64,000 nucleotides of DNA from Lachnoanaerobaculum sp. OBRC5-5 (lineage in GTDB: Bacteria > Bacillota > Clostridia > Lachnospirales > Lachnospiraceae), in contig NZ_JH815185.1 in NCBI RefSeq assembly GCF_000296385.1, forward strand, positions 1,382,684 to 1,446,683. Direction: 5' to 3'. How positions within the stretch are numbered: position 1 is the stretch's first letter; each line of letters starts with the position of its first letter. The translations under genes and the position numbers were made by a program. Below, in pieces: positions 26,131 through 35,083 of the stretch. The notes under the pieces were generated by a model. It was not told where the DNA came from and did not search any database. It was given only the letters and a program-made list of their open reading frames with translations.

Positions 26131-27015
26131 CTAACCCTTTACAGCACCCAGAGTAATACCTTTTGTAAAGTATTTTTGAAGTGCAATAAACACTATCAGT
26201 ATAGGTGCTGCGGCCAGTGTAGCTCCCGCCATTATAAGTCCGAAATCTGTCGAGTTTTCTGCTTGTAGTTTAGCAATTCCGAGAGAAATTGTCAAATTAG
26301 AAGTAGAACTTAGCATAATAAGTTGCATGAAATAATCATTCCAGCTGTTAATAAATGTGAATATTGCCAAAGCACCCACTCCCGGCTTTACCATCTGGAA
26401 AACTATATCAGTAAATGTTTTAAATTCACTTGCACCGTCAATTCTTGCAGCTTCAAGCATTTCTGTAGGTATACCCTCGGAGAACTGCTTCATAAGGAAT
26501 ACACCGAAAGGCCATCCTACGGTAGGAAGTATAACCGCCCATATAGTGTTATAAAGCTTAAGTGCGGACATCTCTCTGATAAGAGGTATCAGAATAACCT
26601 GCTTAGGCAATGCCATAGCACATACTATAAGTGTAAAAAGTATAATTCTTCCGTGAAATCTCTTTTTTGCAAGTGCATATCCCGCCATAGATGCTGTAAG
26701 GCATGTAAGTACCATGGCCATAACCGCCATAAATACCGTATTTATCATCCATCTTACTGCCGCAGGCGCCATAGGTCCCTTTATGAATCCCAATTCAAAT
26801 ATAGGTGCCGTCTGTCTTGAGAACAGCTTTTTAAAGTTATCAAGTACCAGCTCCTTAGGTATCCAATCAGGTACCGGTGAATTTATTGAAACAGGTGTTT
26901 TAAATGCACCTGTAACTATCCAATACAGTGGAAAAACAAAGCAAAACGCCAAAGCTATCAGTACAATTATCGATACAACAGTATACAGTTTTTTTAGTGT
27001 ATTTGAAGTTTTCAT
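26131..27015 (-). CDS. Carbohydrate ABC transporter permease (MalG-type)
   Basis: A 294-residue membrane subunit with six predicted helices and the EAA loop MLEAARIDGASEFKTF that docks with the ATPase. N-terminal FPLYWIVTGAFKTP and C-terminal QKYFTKGITLGAVKG are typical of MalG-like subunits. It is one base from the partner permease gene; no ATPase gene is in the cluster, so a shared MsmK/UgpC-type ATPase elsewhere is likely. Confidence 0.92.
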   Translation of the reverse strand: MKTSNTLKKLYTVVSIIVLIALAFCFVFPLYWIVTGAFKTPVSINSPVPDWIPKELVLDNFKKLFSRQTAPIFELGFIKGPMAPAAVRWMINTVFMAVMAMVLTCLTASMAGYALAKKRFHGRIILFTLIVCAMALPKQVILIPLIREMSALKLYNTIWAVILPTVGWPFGVFLMKQFSEGIPTEMLEAARIDGASEFKTFTDIVFQMVKPGVGALAIFTFINSWNDYFMQLIMLSSTSNLTISLGIAKLQAENSTDFGLIMAGATLAAAPILIVFIALQKYFTKGITLGAVKG

Positions 27016-27016
27016 A

Positions 27017-27925
27017 TTATCTCTCCTTTGCCACTCTAAACTGAATTGCAGACAATACCGCTATAAATATTGCAAGTACCACGCCCATTGCATTTCCGTA
27101 TCCGTATCTGAACATCTTAAATGCCATATAATAGATATAATACATTACAGTATCTGTTGAATGATTCGGTCCGCCTGATGTTAAAAGCTGTATAAGAGCG
27201 AAACACTGGAAACTGTTAATAGTTGTTATAACAAGAATATATAATGTTGTAGGCATAATCTGCGGCCATTTGATTTTCCAGAATAATTGCAACTCATTTG
27301 CTCCGTCCACCTGTGCGGCCTCAACCAATGAATTATCCACATTTCCAAGTGCGGATACATATAATACTATAGGCTGACCTACAGATGTGGTAAGCAGGAT
27401 AAGTATGATACATGCCAGAGCAAATCTCTCGTCTCCAAGCCAGTTGATATTTGTTTTTAAAACACCTGTACCTTTTCCGATATAATTGAAGATACCGTAA
27501 TAATTATTGTACATCCACTTCCAAACCACTGTAACGGCTACCGAACCGGTGACTACAGGGAGATAAAAGATACATCTGAAAACTGAAAGCACTTTATCAT
27601 TTAGATTGTATATTACGGATGAAACCCACAATGAAAATATACAAACCACAGGAACTGAAACGATAACAATAACAAAGGTATTTTTAAGTGCCTTTAGAAA
27701 AATTCCGTCTTGAAACAGTTCTATATAATTTCCAAATCCGATAAATACATCCTTAGCATCCTTGCCCATCGTAGAATCAAAGAAGCTGGTATATATACAT
27801 ATAATCATCGGTATTATTACAAAACCGATAAAGAATACAAGGCTTGGTAATAAAAACATATAAGCTGAAGCGGTTTCTCTTCTTACCAATTCCTTTGACC
27901 TAGTTGTATAAACACCCTTTGCCAT
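27017..27925 (-). CDS. Carbohydrate ABC transporter permease (MalF-type)
   Basis: A 302-residue membrane subunit with about six helices; YMFLLPSLVFFIGFVIIPM is the first. The EAA loop is SLVEAAQVDGANELQLFWKI. It pairs with the downstream MalG-type permease and the lipoprotein encoded upstream, forming an importer probably for an amino sugar or sialic acid. A hairpin between the binding-protein gene and this one probably lowers permease expression. Confidence 0.92.
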   Translation of the reverse strand: MAKGVYTTRSKELVRRETASAYMFLLPSLVFFIGFVIIPMIICIYTSFFDSTMGKDAKDVFIGFGNYIELFQDGIFLKALKNTFVIVIVSVPVVCIFSLWVSSVIYNLNDKVLSVFRCIFYLPVVTGSVAVTVVWKWMYNNYYGIFNYIGKGTGVLKTNINWLGDERFALACIILILLTTSVGQPIVLYVSALGNVDNSLVEAAQVDGANELQLFWKIKWPQIMPTTLYILVITTINSFQCFALIQLLTSGGPNHSTDTVMYYIYYMAFKMFRYGYGNAMGVVLAIFIAVLSAIQFRVAKER

Positions 27926-27936
27926 GTTTCCCCTTT

Positions 27937-27975
27937 CTAAAAAATGTTGCTAAAGAAACTCTCTAGCAACATTTT
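27937..27975 (-). terminator. Attenuating terminator between binding protein and permeases
   Basis: AAAATGTTGCTA pairs with TAGCAACATTTT over 12 bp with an 11-nt loop, followed by a U run on the minus strand. Such partial terminators downstream of binding-protein genes commonly reduce read-through into the permease genes. Confidence 0.75.
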
Positions 27976-28030
27976 ATAACATGTTAGATCACCTAACTAT
28001 TTTTTAAAGATCAGTATTTTACTACTGTTA

Positions 28031-29392
28031 TTATTGAGCTGCTGCCGCGTTTGCGTTAGTTGTAAATGTTGCGACCTCTGTTGCCACATCGCCGCCTGCA
28101 CCTATTCTCTGAAGCATGTTCCACCACTCTGTACGGGCTGTAGTCCATCCCTTTGTTACCTGATAGTAGTCACCCATTGAAGGCATGAACTTCTCTTCGA
28201 AAAGCTTCATTGCATCAGCTGTCTCTGTTCCCTCATATACACCTGTTACAGAAGGTCTTACAGGGAAGAATCCTGAAGCCTTAACGCTTTCCTTAACCTG
28301 TGCCTCATCATTACATACGAAGTCGATAAATGTCTTTGCAGCTTCAATCTTACCTGCATCTCCGTTGTCAAAGATTCCATATCCCCAGATACCGCCGCAA
28401 AGCTCTGTAACGCCGTCATCACTTGGGAATAACATAGGTATAATCTCATCACCTGCATTTGTCTTTCCTGCAGGGCCGTTATCTGAATTTGTCTGCTGTG
28501 ATGCATTCCAGCAAAGTGACATTGCCAAAGTACCGTTTCTGAAAAGTGTAATCTCATCACCACCTGCTATAGACGGATCGAAGTTTAAACCTGCCTGATC
28601 GACAATTGCCTGTAAAGCTTTCTTGTTCTCTTCAGAATCAACTGTATACTTTGTATGATCCTTATCTGTAAATGTACCTGAGTAAAGATTGTTTACCAAA
28701 GCTCTTGTTCCCTGATCTCCACCCTGTGAAACACAGTAGATAGCACCTACATTTTGCTGTCCTGAATCATATACCGCCTGAACAGCCTTAAGGAAGTTGT
28801 CTGTTGTCCATGTATGTGTATCCAAATCAAGATACTGTAATGCATCAGCCTTCTCAAACATTGTCTTGTTTATAGCCATACAATGTGCAACCATGAATGC
28901 AGGATACTCATAAAACTCACCTGTAGGACTCTTACATGCAGCCTTTACAGGATCATAGATATCTGATGCCGCATCCTTCTCAAACATATCCTTTAAATCA
29001 ACCATGAGTCCCTTTGCACCCCAGTTTGCTACAAGTCTCTCAGGTCCTTCAAGTACGATATCCGGTGCCTGCTTTCCTTCTATAGCTGTGTTGATCTGGT
29101 CATCACCGTTTTGATAGTCAAGATACTCTACAGTTACCTTAATGTTTGGATACTTCTCATTGAACTTTTTGATAATTCCGTCAACTGTTGCAGAGTCTCC
29201 CCATTTTCCTACAGGATATGTCCAAAGTGATACCTCGGCAGTATCTCCTGCCGCTTCACTTGCTCCCTCCTGCTTTGTATCCGCCTTTGAATCAGCCGCT
29301 GCACTTGTTTGATCTGCCGCTTTTCCTCCTCCACATGCCGCGAGCATACCCGCCGCTGTAAGTGTCAAACCTGTTAACAATAATTTCTTCAT
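28031..29392 (-). CDS. Sugar ABC transporter substrate-binding lipoprotein
   Basis: A 453-residue family 1 solute-binding protein. The signal peptide with lipobox (TAAGMLAACGGG, Cys ~20) shows it is lipid-anchored outside the membrane. A Ser/Ala/Asp-rich linker follows, then VSLWTYPVGKWGDSATVDG and the ligand domain with FNEKYPNIKVTVEYLDY. Its neighbour nanE suggests an aminosugar or sialic-acid ligand, similar to SatA-type systems, though no nanA lyase or nanK kinase is in the window. Ligand identity is inference. Confidence 0.9.
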   Translation of the reverse strand: MKKLLLTGLTLTAAGMLAACGGGKAADQTSAAADSKADTKQEGASEAAGDTAEVSLWTYPVGKWGDSATVDGIIKKFNEKYPNIKVTVEYLDYQNGDDQINTAIEGKQAPDIVLEGPERLVANWGAKGLMVDLKDMFEKDAASDIYDPVKAACKSPTGEFYEYPAFMVAHCMAINKTMFEKADALQYLDLDTHTWTTDNFLKAVQAVYDSGQQNVGAIYCVSQGGDQGTRALVNNLYSGTFTDKDHTKYTVDSEENKKALQAIVDQAGLNFDPSIAGGDEITLFRNGTLAMSLCWNASQQTNSDNGPAGKTNAGDEIIPMLFPSDDGVTELCGGIWGYGIFDNGDAGKIEAAKTFIDFVCNDEAQVKESVKASGFFPVRPSVTGVYEGTETADAMKLFEEKFMPSMGDYYQVTKGWTTARTEWWNMLQRIGAGGDVATEVATFTTNANAAAAQ

Positions 29393-29431
29393 ATTTCCTC
29401 CTTAATGAGTCTTACACTCAAGATTATTCCT

Positions 29432-30127
29432 TTACACAACCTGTTCAAGCGCCTTTGAAAATTCTTTTGTTATAAGTTGCGGTCTGGTAATAATTGAACC
29501 TACAACCACACTGAACGCTCCAAGTTCTATTACTCTCCTACATTTCTCAGGTGTATTGATATTACCCTCAGCTATTACCTTATGTTTTACTTTAGCGAGG
29601 ATATTTCTCAATATCTCAAAATCGTTCTCCTCAATCCTTAGCCCTTCACTCTCCTTTGTATATCCGACCATAGTAGTACCGATGAAGTCAAAACCTAATT
29701 CATCCGCAAAGATTGCTTCCTCTTCTGTAGAACAATCCGCCATAAACAGCTTATCCGGATACTTTGCTCTAACTTCTCCAAAGAACTCCTTTAAGCTTTT
29801 CTTATTCGGTCTGAGTCTGTTCGTCGCATCCAGTGCTATTATATCAACTCCCGCTTCTACCAAAGCATCTACCTCGTCCATTGTAGGTGTGATATAAATC
29901 TCACTGTCATCATAATCTTTTTTAATTATTCCGATTATCGGCAAATCCACCTGTTTTTGTATCTCCTTGATATCCACAACAGTGTTTGCTCTGATGCCGC
30001 AAGCTCCGCCCATCTTTGCCGCGAGAGCCATTCTCCCCATAATGAAGTCTGAATGTAACGGTTCATTTTCCAGCGCCTGGCATGAAACAATCAGTTTCCC
30101 TTTTAGGTTTTTGATTCTGTCATTCAT
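29432..30127 (-). CDS. nanE: N-acetylmannosamine-6-phosphate 2-epimerase
   Basis: A 231-residue TIM-barrel enzyme that converts ManNAc-6-P to GlcNAc-6-P in sialic acid or ManNAc breakdown. Family motifs: [69 protein letters not shown] and VIAEGNI. ATG at 30127 is chosen for its GGAGG site; the frame is open 11 codons further. It is the first gene of the importer cluster behind a clear promoter. Confidence 0.94.
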   Translation of the reverse strand: MNDRIKNLKGKLIVSCQALENEPLHSDFIMGRMALAAKMGGACGIRANTVVDIKEIQKQVDLPIIGIIKKDYDDSEIYITPTMDEVDALVEAGVDIIALDATNRLRPNKKSLKEFFGEVRAKYPDKLFMADCSTEEEAIFADELGFDFIGTTMVGYTKESEGLRIEENDFEILRNILAKVKHKVIAEGNINTPEKCRRVIELGAFSVVVGSIITRPQLITKEFSKALEQVV

Positions 30128-30150
30128 TTTTACTACCTCCATCTGAAAGT

Positions 30151-30179
30151 ATCTTACCATTTGTGAAAATAAATTTCAA
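30151..30179 (-). promoter_or_regulatory. Promoter of the nanE-ABC importer operon
   Basis: TTGAAA (30174-30179) and TAAGAT (30151-30156) on the minus strand are 17 bp apart. A palindrome TGGCA-ct-TGCCA (30209-30220) lies 30 bp upstream and could be a regulator site. Confidence 0.6.
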
Positions 30180-30348
30180 TACTTCTATTGTATTCTGTTT
30201 CTACTTTCTGGCACTTGCCAAGCTGTTATTAAAAGTAAACATTTTAAATTGTATTTATTTGTGCACAAAGTACTAATATGCATATTTATCCCACACTTTC
30301 AGGATTGAAAAATTAAAGCCCCCTTTTCTATTAAATCCCCATTTTTCA

Positions 30349-30382
30349 CTAAAAAAGAGATACGAGTCTCCCCATATCTCTT
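30349..30382 (-). terminator. Terminator after the AzgA permease gene
   Basis: AAGAGATA pairs with TATCTCTT (30355-30382) and is followed by U6 on the minus strand; it lies ~45 bp after the azgA-type gene. The rest of the gap to the nanE promoter is AT-rich with nothing recognised. Confidence 0.75.
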
Positions 30383-30426
30383 CATTTATTAAAAACTATT
30401 CAAGGCAGTGAAAATATAAGTAAAAC

Positions 30427-31812
30427 CTAGAGTAATATATACTTCAATATAAACAATATTGAAAGTATATACATAAGCGGTGTAACCTTCTTAGCTCTTC
30501 CTGTAACAGCATTGATAAATACGTAAGATATAATTCCCATTGAAATACCCTCTGAAATACTGTAGAAGAGCGGCATTGCAACTATACAGATATAGCAAGG
30601 AATAGCCTCTGTCATATCTGAGAAATCAATATGTACAACATTTGAGAACATATAGAATCCTACCACTATAAGTGCCGGTGCTGTCGCAAAAGAAGGTATT
30701 GCAAGGAATATAGGTGATAATAACAGTGAAGCAGCAAAAAGAACTGCTGTTGTCATTGCTGTAAGACCTGTTCTTCCACCTTCTGAAACACCTGAAGCGG
30801 ACTCAACGAATGTTGTAACTGTTGTTGTACCAAGCATTGCACCTGCTGTAGTAGCTACAGCGTCTGCAAGTAAAGCACCCTTGATATTTGGAAGCTTACC
30901 GTCTTTATCAAGCATTCCGGCCTTTGTAGATACACCGATTAATGTACCGATAGTATCAAACATATCTACGAATAAGAATGCAAACATAACTACGACAAAC
31001 TCCAATGTTGCAATCTTGTGGAACTCAAGCTTAAATAAAACCGGTCCTATACTCGGTATGCTTAATCCGTTTGAAAAATCAGGTAACACACTGTAAAAAC
31101 CGAGTGCAGGGTTTGGAACATACAAACCTGTAACCTGAGCGATTATACCGAGAACCCATGTTGCCAATATGCCGAGTAAGATATTTCCCTTTACTTCTTT
31201 TACAACAAGGAATGCTGTAATAAGAACACCTATGATAGCGATGACAACTGTAATACCTGCATCATTTCCTGTAGCCAATACACCTTCAACGCCATGTACC
31301 TTGTTGTATTCTCCAAGTGAGAATAATTGTACAAGTGTTTTACCAGCGCCTATAACGATCTTAGCATTTTGAAGTCCGATAAATGCGATAAAAAGTCCGA
31401 TACCCACACTTACAGCTGATTTTAAGTTTTTTGGAACCGCATTAAAGATAGCCTCACGCACATTTGTAACTGAGAGTGCTATAAAAATAATACCTTCTAC
31501 AAATACCGCTGTAAGAGCTGTCTGCCAGCTATATCCCTTACCTAAAACTACACTATAAGTAAAATATGCATTAAGTCCCATACCCGGTGCAAGTGCAAAA
31601 GGATAGTTTGCAAACAACGCCATAAGTGCGGTACCTAAAAATGAAGCTATTGCAGTTGCTGTAAATACGGCACCTCTGTCCATCTCTGCATAACTTAAGA
31701 TATCCGGATTAACCGCCAGTATATATGCCATTGTCATAAATGTTGTTATACCGGCAATAATCTCGGTTTTTACATCGGTTCCGTTTTCTTTCAGTTTAAA
31801 AAACTTTTCCAT
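30427..31812 (-). CDS. NCS2-family purine permease, AzgA type
   Basis: A 461-residue inner-membrane nucleobase transporter with about 12 hydrophobic segments. EIIAGITTFMTMAYILAVNP and ALAPGMGLNAYFTYSVV are AzgA-subfamily signatures (adenine, guanine or hypoxanthine:H+ symport, compare PbuG/PbuO). DTIGTLIGVSTKAGMLD lies in the substrate region. Start at 31812 has GGAGA upstream; the longer frame by 24 codons lacks a site. It ends the riboswitch-led purine operon. Confidence 0.92.
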   Translation of the reverse strand: MEKFFKLKENGTDVKTEIIAGITTFMTMAYILAVNPDILSYAEMDRGAVFTATAIASFLGTALMALFANYPFALAPGMGLNAYFTYSVVLGKGYSWQTALTAVFVEGIIFIALSVTNVREAIFNAVPKNLKSAVSVGIGLFIAFIGLQNAKIVIGAGKTLVQLFSLGEYNKVHGVEGVLATGNDAGITVVIAIIGVLITAFLVVKEVKGNILLGILATWVLGIIAQVTGLYVPNPALGFYSVLPDFSNGLSIPSIGPVLFKLEFHKIATLEFVVVMFAFLFVDMFDTIGTLIGVSTKAGMLDKDGKLPNIKGALLADAVATTAGAMLGTTTVTTFVESASGVSEGGRTGLTAMTTAVLFAASLLLSPIFLAIPSFATAPALIVVGFYMFSNVVHIDFSDMTEAIPCYICIVAMPLFYSISEGISMGIISYVFINAVTGRAKKVTPLMYILSILFILKYILL

Positions 31813-31836
31813 ATATAGTCTCCTTTTTTTTATTAT

Positions 31837-31861
31837 ACTCCGGTAAAAAACGGCCCGGAGT
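31837..31861 (-). promoter_or_regulatory. Hairpin in the leader of the AzgA permease gene
   Basis: ACTCCGG and CCGGAGT (7 bp, 11-nt loop) lie 25 bp before the permease start. The T6 tract that follows is on the plus strand, so it would terminate rightward, not leftward, transcription. It could be a stability or processing element; no aptamer motif was seen beside it. Confidence 0.45.
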
Positions 31862-31939
31862 TTTTTAGTTTCCTTGTAAGTCAATTTTAATTCATAAGAT
31901 TTAAATATATATCACTGCCATTCAATATATTTTAAAAAT

Positions 31940-33673
31940 CTAATCCGCCTCAATGTCTATGAACCTATTCTCAAAAATATCGAATAATCCTCGGGCAGTG
32001 AGTTTCAACTCGGGAATAACAATAAGTGACATAAATGTGAGTGACATAACAGGCTCAAGGCTTTCGTTAACCCCTAATTCAACTACAGCCTTTTTGTGAA
32101 GACTTAAAAGTTTCTTTGAAACCTCTTCACCGCTTAAATCACTCATAAGTCCCGCTACAGGTAAAGACAGGCTTTCAATCACCTTTCCGTCCTTTACCAG
32201 CGCAAAACCTCCACCGTTTTGTTTTACATTCTCAATAGCAAGATTCATCTCATCATCATTTACACCTACACAGATGATATTATGTGAATCATGTGCTACA
32301 GATGCCGCTATGGCACCGCTTTGTATGCCATAACCTTTTATTATTCCCAGTCCAATCTTACCTGTATTGTGATGCCTCTCTATAACCGCACATTTGCAGG
32401 CATCTATATTCTTATCAAAGACAAAAAGACCGTTTTCATCTCTTTTTATCTTTATTTTTGTTTTCTTTGAAAGCACTCCTCCCGCAATCATTTCAATTGC
32501 ATAAACTTCATCAGACTTTAGCCACATTTGTAGCATTTCCTTTTTGAAGTTATCCAGATGTACAGTGTTTGATACATCTGTAAAATCATGCTTTTTTAAC
32601 TCCTTGAGATACTCTCCGTCTCTTGCCGCTTCCTCACCGAGAATATATACCGATGATACTTTGAAATCTTTCAAATCTTCAAAAATCACAAGATCCGCTC
32701 TCTTTCCCGGTACTATCATTCCCCTGTCTTTGAGTCCATAGCAATCACTTACATTCACAGTAGCCATTGCCAAAGCCATAACAGGTGAGATTCCGGCATT
32801 TACCAAAGTTTTCAGATGATATTCAAGATGTCCGTCCTCAAATATAGTCTTCGGTTGTCTGTCATCCGAACATAATAAGCATCTTCTGAAATTAAACTCA
32901 TTTATACCCGGTATAAGTGCGCCAAGATTGTGACAGGCTGATCCCTGTCTTAGCTGTACATAGATGCCTCTTTCAAGTCTGTCTTCCATCTCTTCAAGTG
33001 TGGAGCACTCATGATCCGTGTCAATTCCTGCACAGGCATATGCATTCAGTGCCTTACCGCATAGATTCGGACTGTGTCCGTCTACAATTTTTCCGTGATT
33101 CTTTGCTAAAACAAGTTTATCAAGTGCAATATCATCATTTTCAATGATTGCATTGTAGTCCATAAACTCACCGAGTCCCGGAACATCTTTTGACACTATA
33201 TCATCTGCCATATCCTCAGCCGATATCACATATCCCGCATCCTCCATCTTTGTTGCAGGTACACAGGACGGCATCATATATTTAACTGAAAGGCAGGTGT
33301 TTTTTGCAGCCTCCTGCATATAGTGAAAACCCTTTATACCACATACATTCACTATTTCATGAGGATCCGCTATGACAGTGGTAGTACCGTGAGGTACCAC
33401 CATTCTGCCGAATTCTTCAGGAGTACAGTATGATGACTCTATATGAATATGTGCATCCATAAGGCCCGGTGAGATATATTTCCCTTCTATATCCACCTCA
33501 ACTTCACCATCATATTCTCCAAATCCTGCAATATAACCTTCCGCTACAGCAAGGTCCGCTTTAAATATTTTTCCGCTGCAGACATCCACTATAGATCCGT
33601 TTTTTAGTACAAGATCAGCTTTTTTCTTCCCATTTGCCACATCAATCAGTCGCTTTAAACTATCTTTGTTCAT
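31940..33673 (-). CDS. ade: Adenine deaminase
   Basis: Converts adenine to hypoxanthine and NH3. The 577-residue amidohydrolase-type (bacterial AdeC) enzyme has the metal motif GLMDAHIHIESSYCTPEEF, HGTTTVIADPHEI, and in the C-terminal part SVAHDSHNIICVGVND. The ATG at 33673 has GGAGGGAGT directly upstream and is preferred over the longer frame. It follows xdhC by 29 bp within the purine operon, feeding hypoxanthine to xanthine dehydrogenase. Confidence 0.95.
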   Translation of the reverse strand: MNKDSLKRLIDVANGKKKADLVLKNGSIVDVCSGKIFKADLAVAEGYIAGFGEYDGEVEVDIEGKYISPGLMDAHIHIESSYCTPEEFGRMVVPHGTTTVIADPHEIVNVCGIKGFHYMQEAAKNTCLSVKYMMPSCVPATKMEDAGYVISAEDMADDIVSKDVPGLGEFMDYNAIIENDDIALDKLVLAKNHGKIVDGHSPNLCGKALNAYACAGIDTDHECSTLEEMEDRLERGIYVQLRQGSACHNLGALIPGINEFNFRRCLLCSDDRQPKTIFEDGHLEYHLKTLVNAGISPVMALAMATVNVSDCYGLKDRGMIVPGKRADLVIFEDLKDFKVSSVYILGEEAARDGEYLKELKKHDFTDVSNTVHLDNFKKEMLQMWLKSDEVYAIEMIAGGVLSKKTKIKIKRDENGLFVFDKNIDACKCAVIERHHNTGKIGLGIIKGYGIQSGAIAASVAHDSHNIICVGVNDDEMNLAIENVKQNGGGFALVKDGKVIESLSLPVAGLMSDLSGEEVSKKLLSLHKKAVVELGVNESLEPVMSLTFMSLIVIPELKLTARGLFDIFENRFIDIEAD

Positions 33674-33702
33674 ACTCCCTCCAAAAGTCAAGCTCCTATC
33701 GA

Positions 33703-34194
33703 TCAGTCAATGCCAAGTCTCTTTTTCATTGTCTTTTCAACTGCAACAAGGATATTCTCATATCCTGTACATCTGCAAAGATGTCCTGAGAGCAACTTTC
33801 TGAGTTCTTCTTTTGAATAGAGTTTTCCGCTGTTAAGAATCTCTGTAGCCGACATTACAAATCCCGGTGTACAAAAACCGCACTGGATAGCAGCCTCATC
33901 TATAAATGCCTGCTGCAAATCCGATATCTCACCGTTTGGTCCCATAAGACCTTCCAATGTAAGAATATCCTTGCCCTCAGCCCAAACTGCCAGGTAGATA
34001 CATGAGTTGAATGCCTCTCCGTTTATAAGAACATTACATGCTCCGCACTCTCCTACTTCGCATCCTTTTTTTACGGAAGTAAGTCTATAGTCATTTCTGA
34101 GCATATCTGTAAGTGAACTTCTTACATCTACCATTTTTTCACATTTCTTGCCGTTTATGGTACAACTGACTAATTTATAACTCTGTCCTGTCAT
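33703..34194 (-). CDS. xdhC: Xanthine dehydrogenase, 2Fe-2S subunit
   Basis: A 163-residue electron-transfer subunit with two [2Fe-2S] clusters: a ferredoxin-like motif CEVGECGACNVLINGEAFNSC (N-terminal half, shown in pieces GCEVGECGACNVL and SCIYL) and a helical motif CGFCTPGF ... CRCTGYENI. It overlaps the FAD subunit gene by 20 bp and belongs to the three-subunit XdhABC type. Confidence 0.95.
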   Translation of the reverse strand: MTGQSYKLVSCTINGKKCEKMVDVRSSLTDMLRNDYRLTSVKKGCEVGECGACNVLINGEAFNSCIYLAVWAEGKDILTLEGLMGPNGEISDLQQAFIDEAAIQCGFCTPGFVMSATEILNSGKLYSKEELRKLLSGHLCRCTGYENILVAVEKTMKKRLGID

Positions 34195-35074
34195 CGACCT
34201 TACCTCCTGCCTGCTTTACAGCCTTTTCACAAGCTTTTCTTGCCATAACAACACCGATATGACATCTGAAAGCTTTACTTGCTCTCCATGAATCACGAGG
34301 ATTGATATCTTCCAAAACTTTCTGCGCAAAAGCCTCTATATTCTCCTCATTAACTTCTTTTCCTCTTATAAAGTTTTCCGCTGAAGGAACTCTCATAGGA
34401 ATAGGGCCTGCTACACCGTAAGCTATTCTTACATCCTCAAAGCTCTTTTTATCCTCTGAGAGTTTTACATTTACCGAACATCCTGTAGTAGCGATATCCA
34501 TAGCCTCTCTCATGGCATACTTTATATAATGACCTTTATAACCTTCATAAGCCTTCTTCGGGATAATGATTGCTGTCTGTATCTCTCCCTCTTTTAAATC
34601 CACTGTACCGGCCTTTATATAGAATTCATTTATAGGTACTAATCTTCTGTAGCCTTCTCCGGCTATCTCAACCTGTGCATCCCATGCAAAAAGTGTAGAT
34701 GCGGAGTCGGCTGATGTAACACCGTTACATGTATTTCCGCCGATAGTTCCTATATTTCTGATCTGCGGTCCACCTATCTGATCCACAGCTTCACCAAGTA
34801 CATTGATGTATTTTTGTATAATAGGATTCTTTGTAATATGTGAGAAGCTTGTCAAAGATCCTATTCTTATATTTTCATCGGCATCAAGGCAGATTCCTCT
34901 AAGCTCATCAAGCATATAGATACTTACAAGCTCCTTACCCGCTCTCTTACCTTCTCTTATCTGTACCAAAACATCACTTCCGCCGGCAATAACCTGTGAG
35001 CCCGGATGTTCTTTTAAAAGTCTGCAAGCATCATCTACGCTTGTCGCCTCGTATAAAGCTTTTATATCGTACAT
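34175..35074 (-). CDS. xdhB: Xanthine dehydrogenase, FAD-binding subunit
   Basis: A 299-residue FAD subunit that passes electrons from the Fe-S clusters to NAD+. AGGSDVLVQIREGK and IGTIGGNTCNGVTSADSAS are the FAD-binding motifs of the xanthine dehydrogenase/CO dehydrogenase medium subunits. It is 9 bp downstream of the molybdenum subunit gene. Confidence 0.95.
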   Translation of the reverse strand: MYDIKALYEATSVDDACRLLKEHPGSQVIAGGSDVLVQIREGKRAGKELVSIYMLDELRGICLDADENIRIGSLTSFSHITKNPIIQKYINVLGEAVDQIGGPQIRNIGTIGGNTCNGVTSADSASTLFAWDAQVEIAGEGYRRLVPINEFYIKAGTVDLKEGEIQTAIIIPKKAYEGYKGHYIKYAMREAMDIATTGCSVNVKLSEDKKSFEDVRIAYGVAGPIPMRVPSAENFIRGKEVNEENIEAFAQKVLEDINPRDSWRASKAFRCHIGVVMARKACEKAVKQAGGKVDDRTEL

Positions 35075-35083
35075 TTCTTCCTC

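Noticed and set aside
27984-28000. GTTAG-atcac-CTAAC palindrome resembling the DtxR-like box
   Set aside because: Arms are only 5 bp and it lies between the lipoprotein and permease genes, with no promoter beside it.
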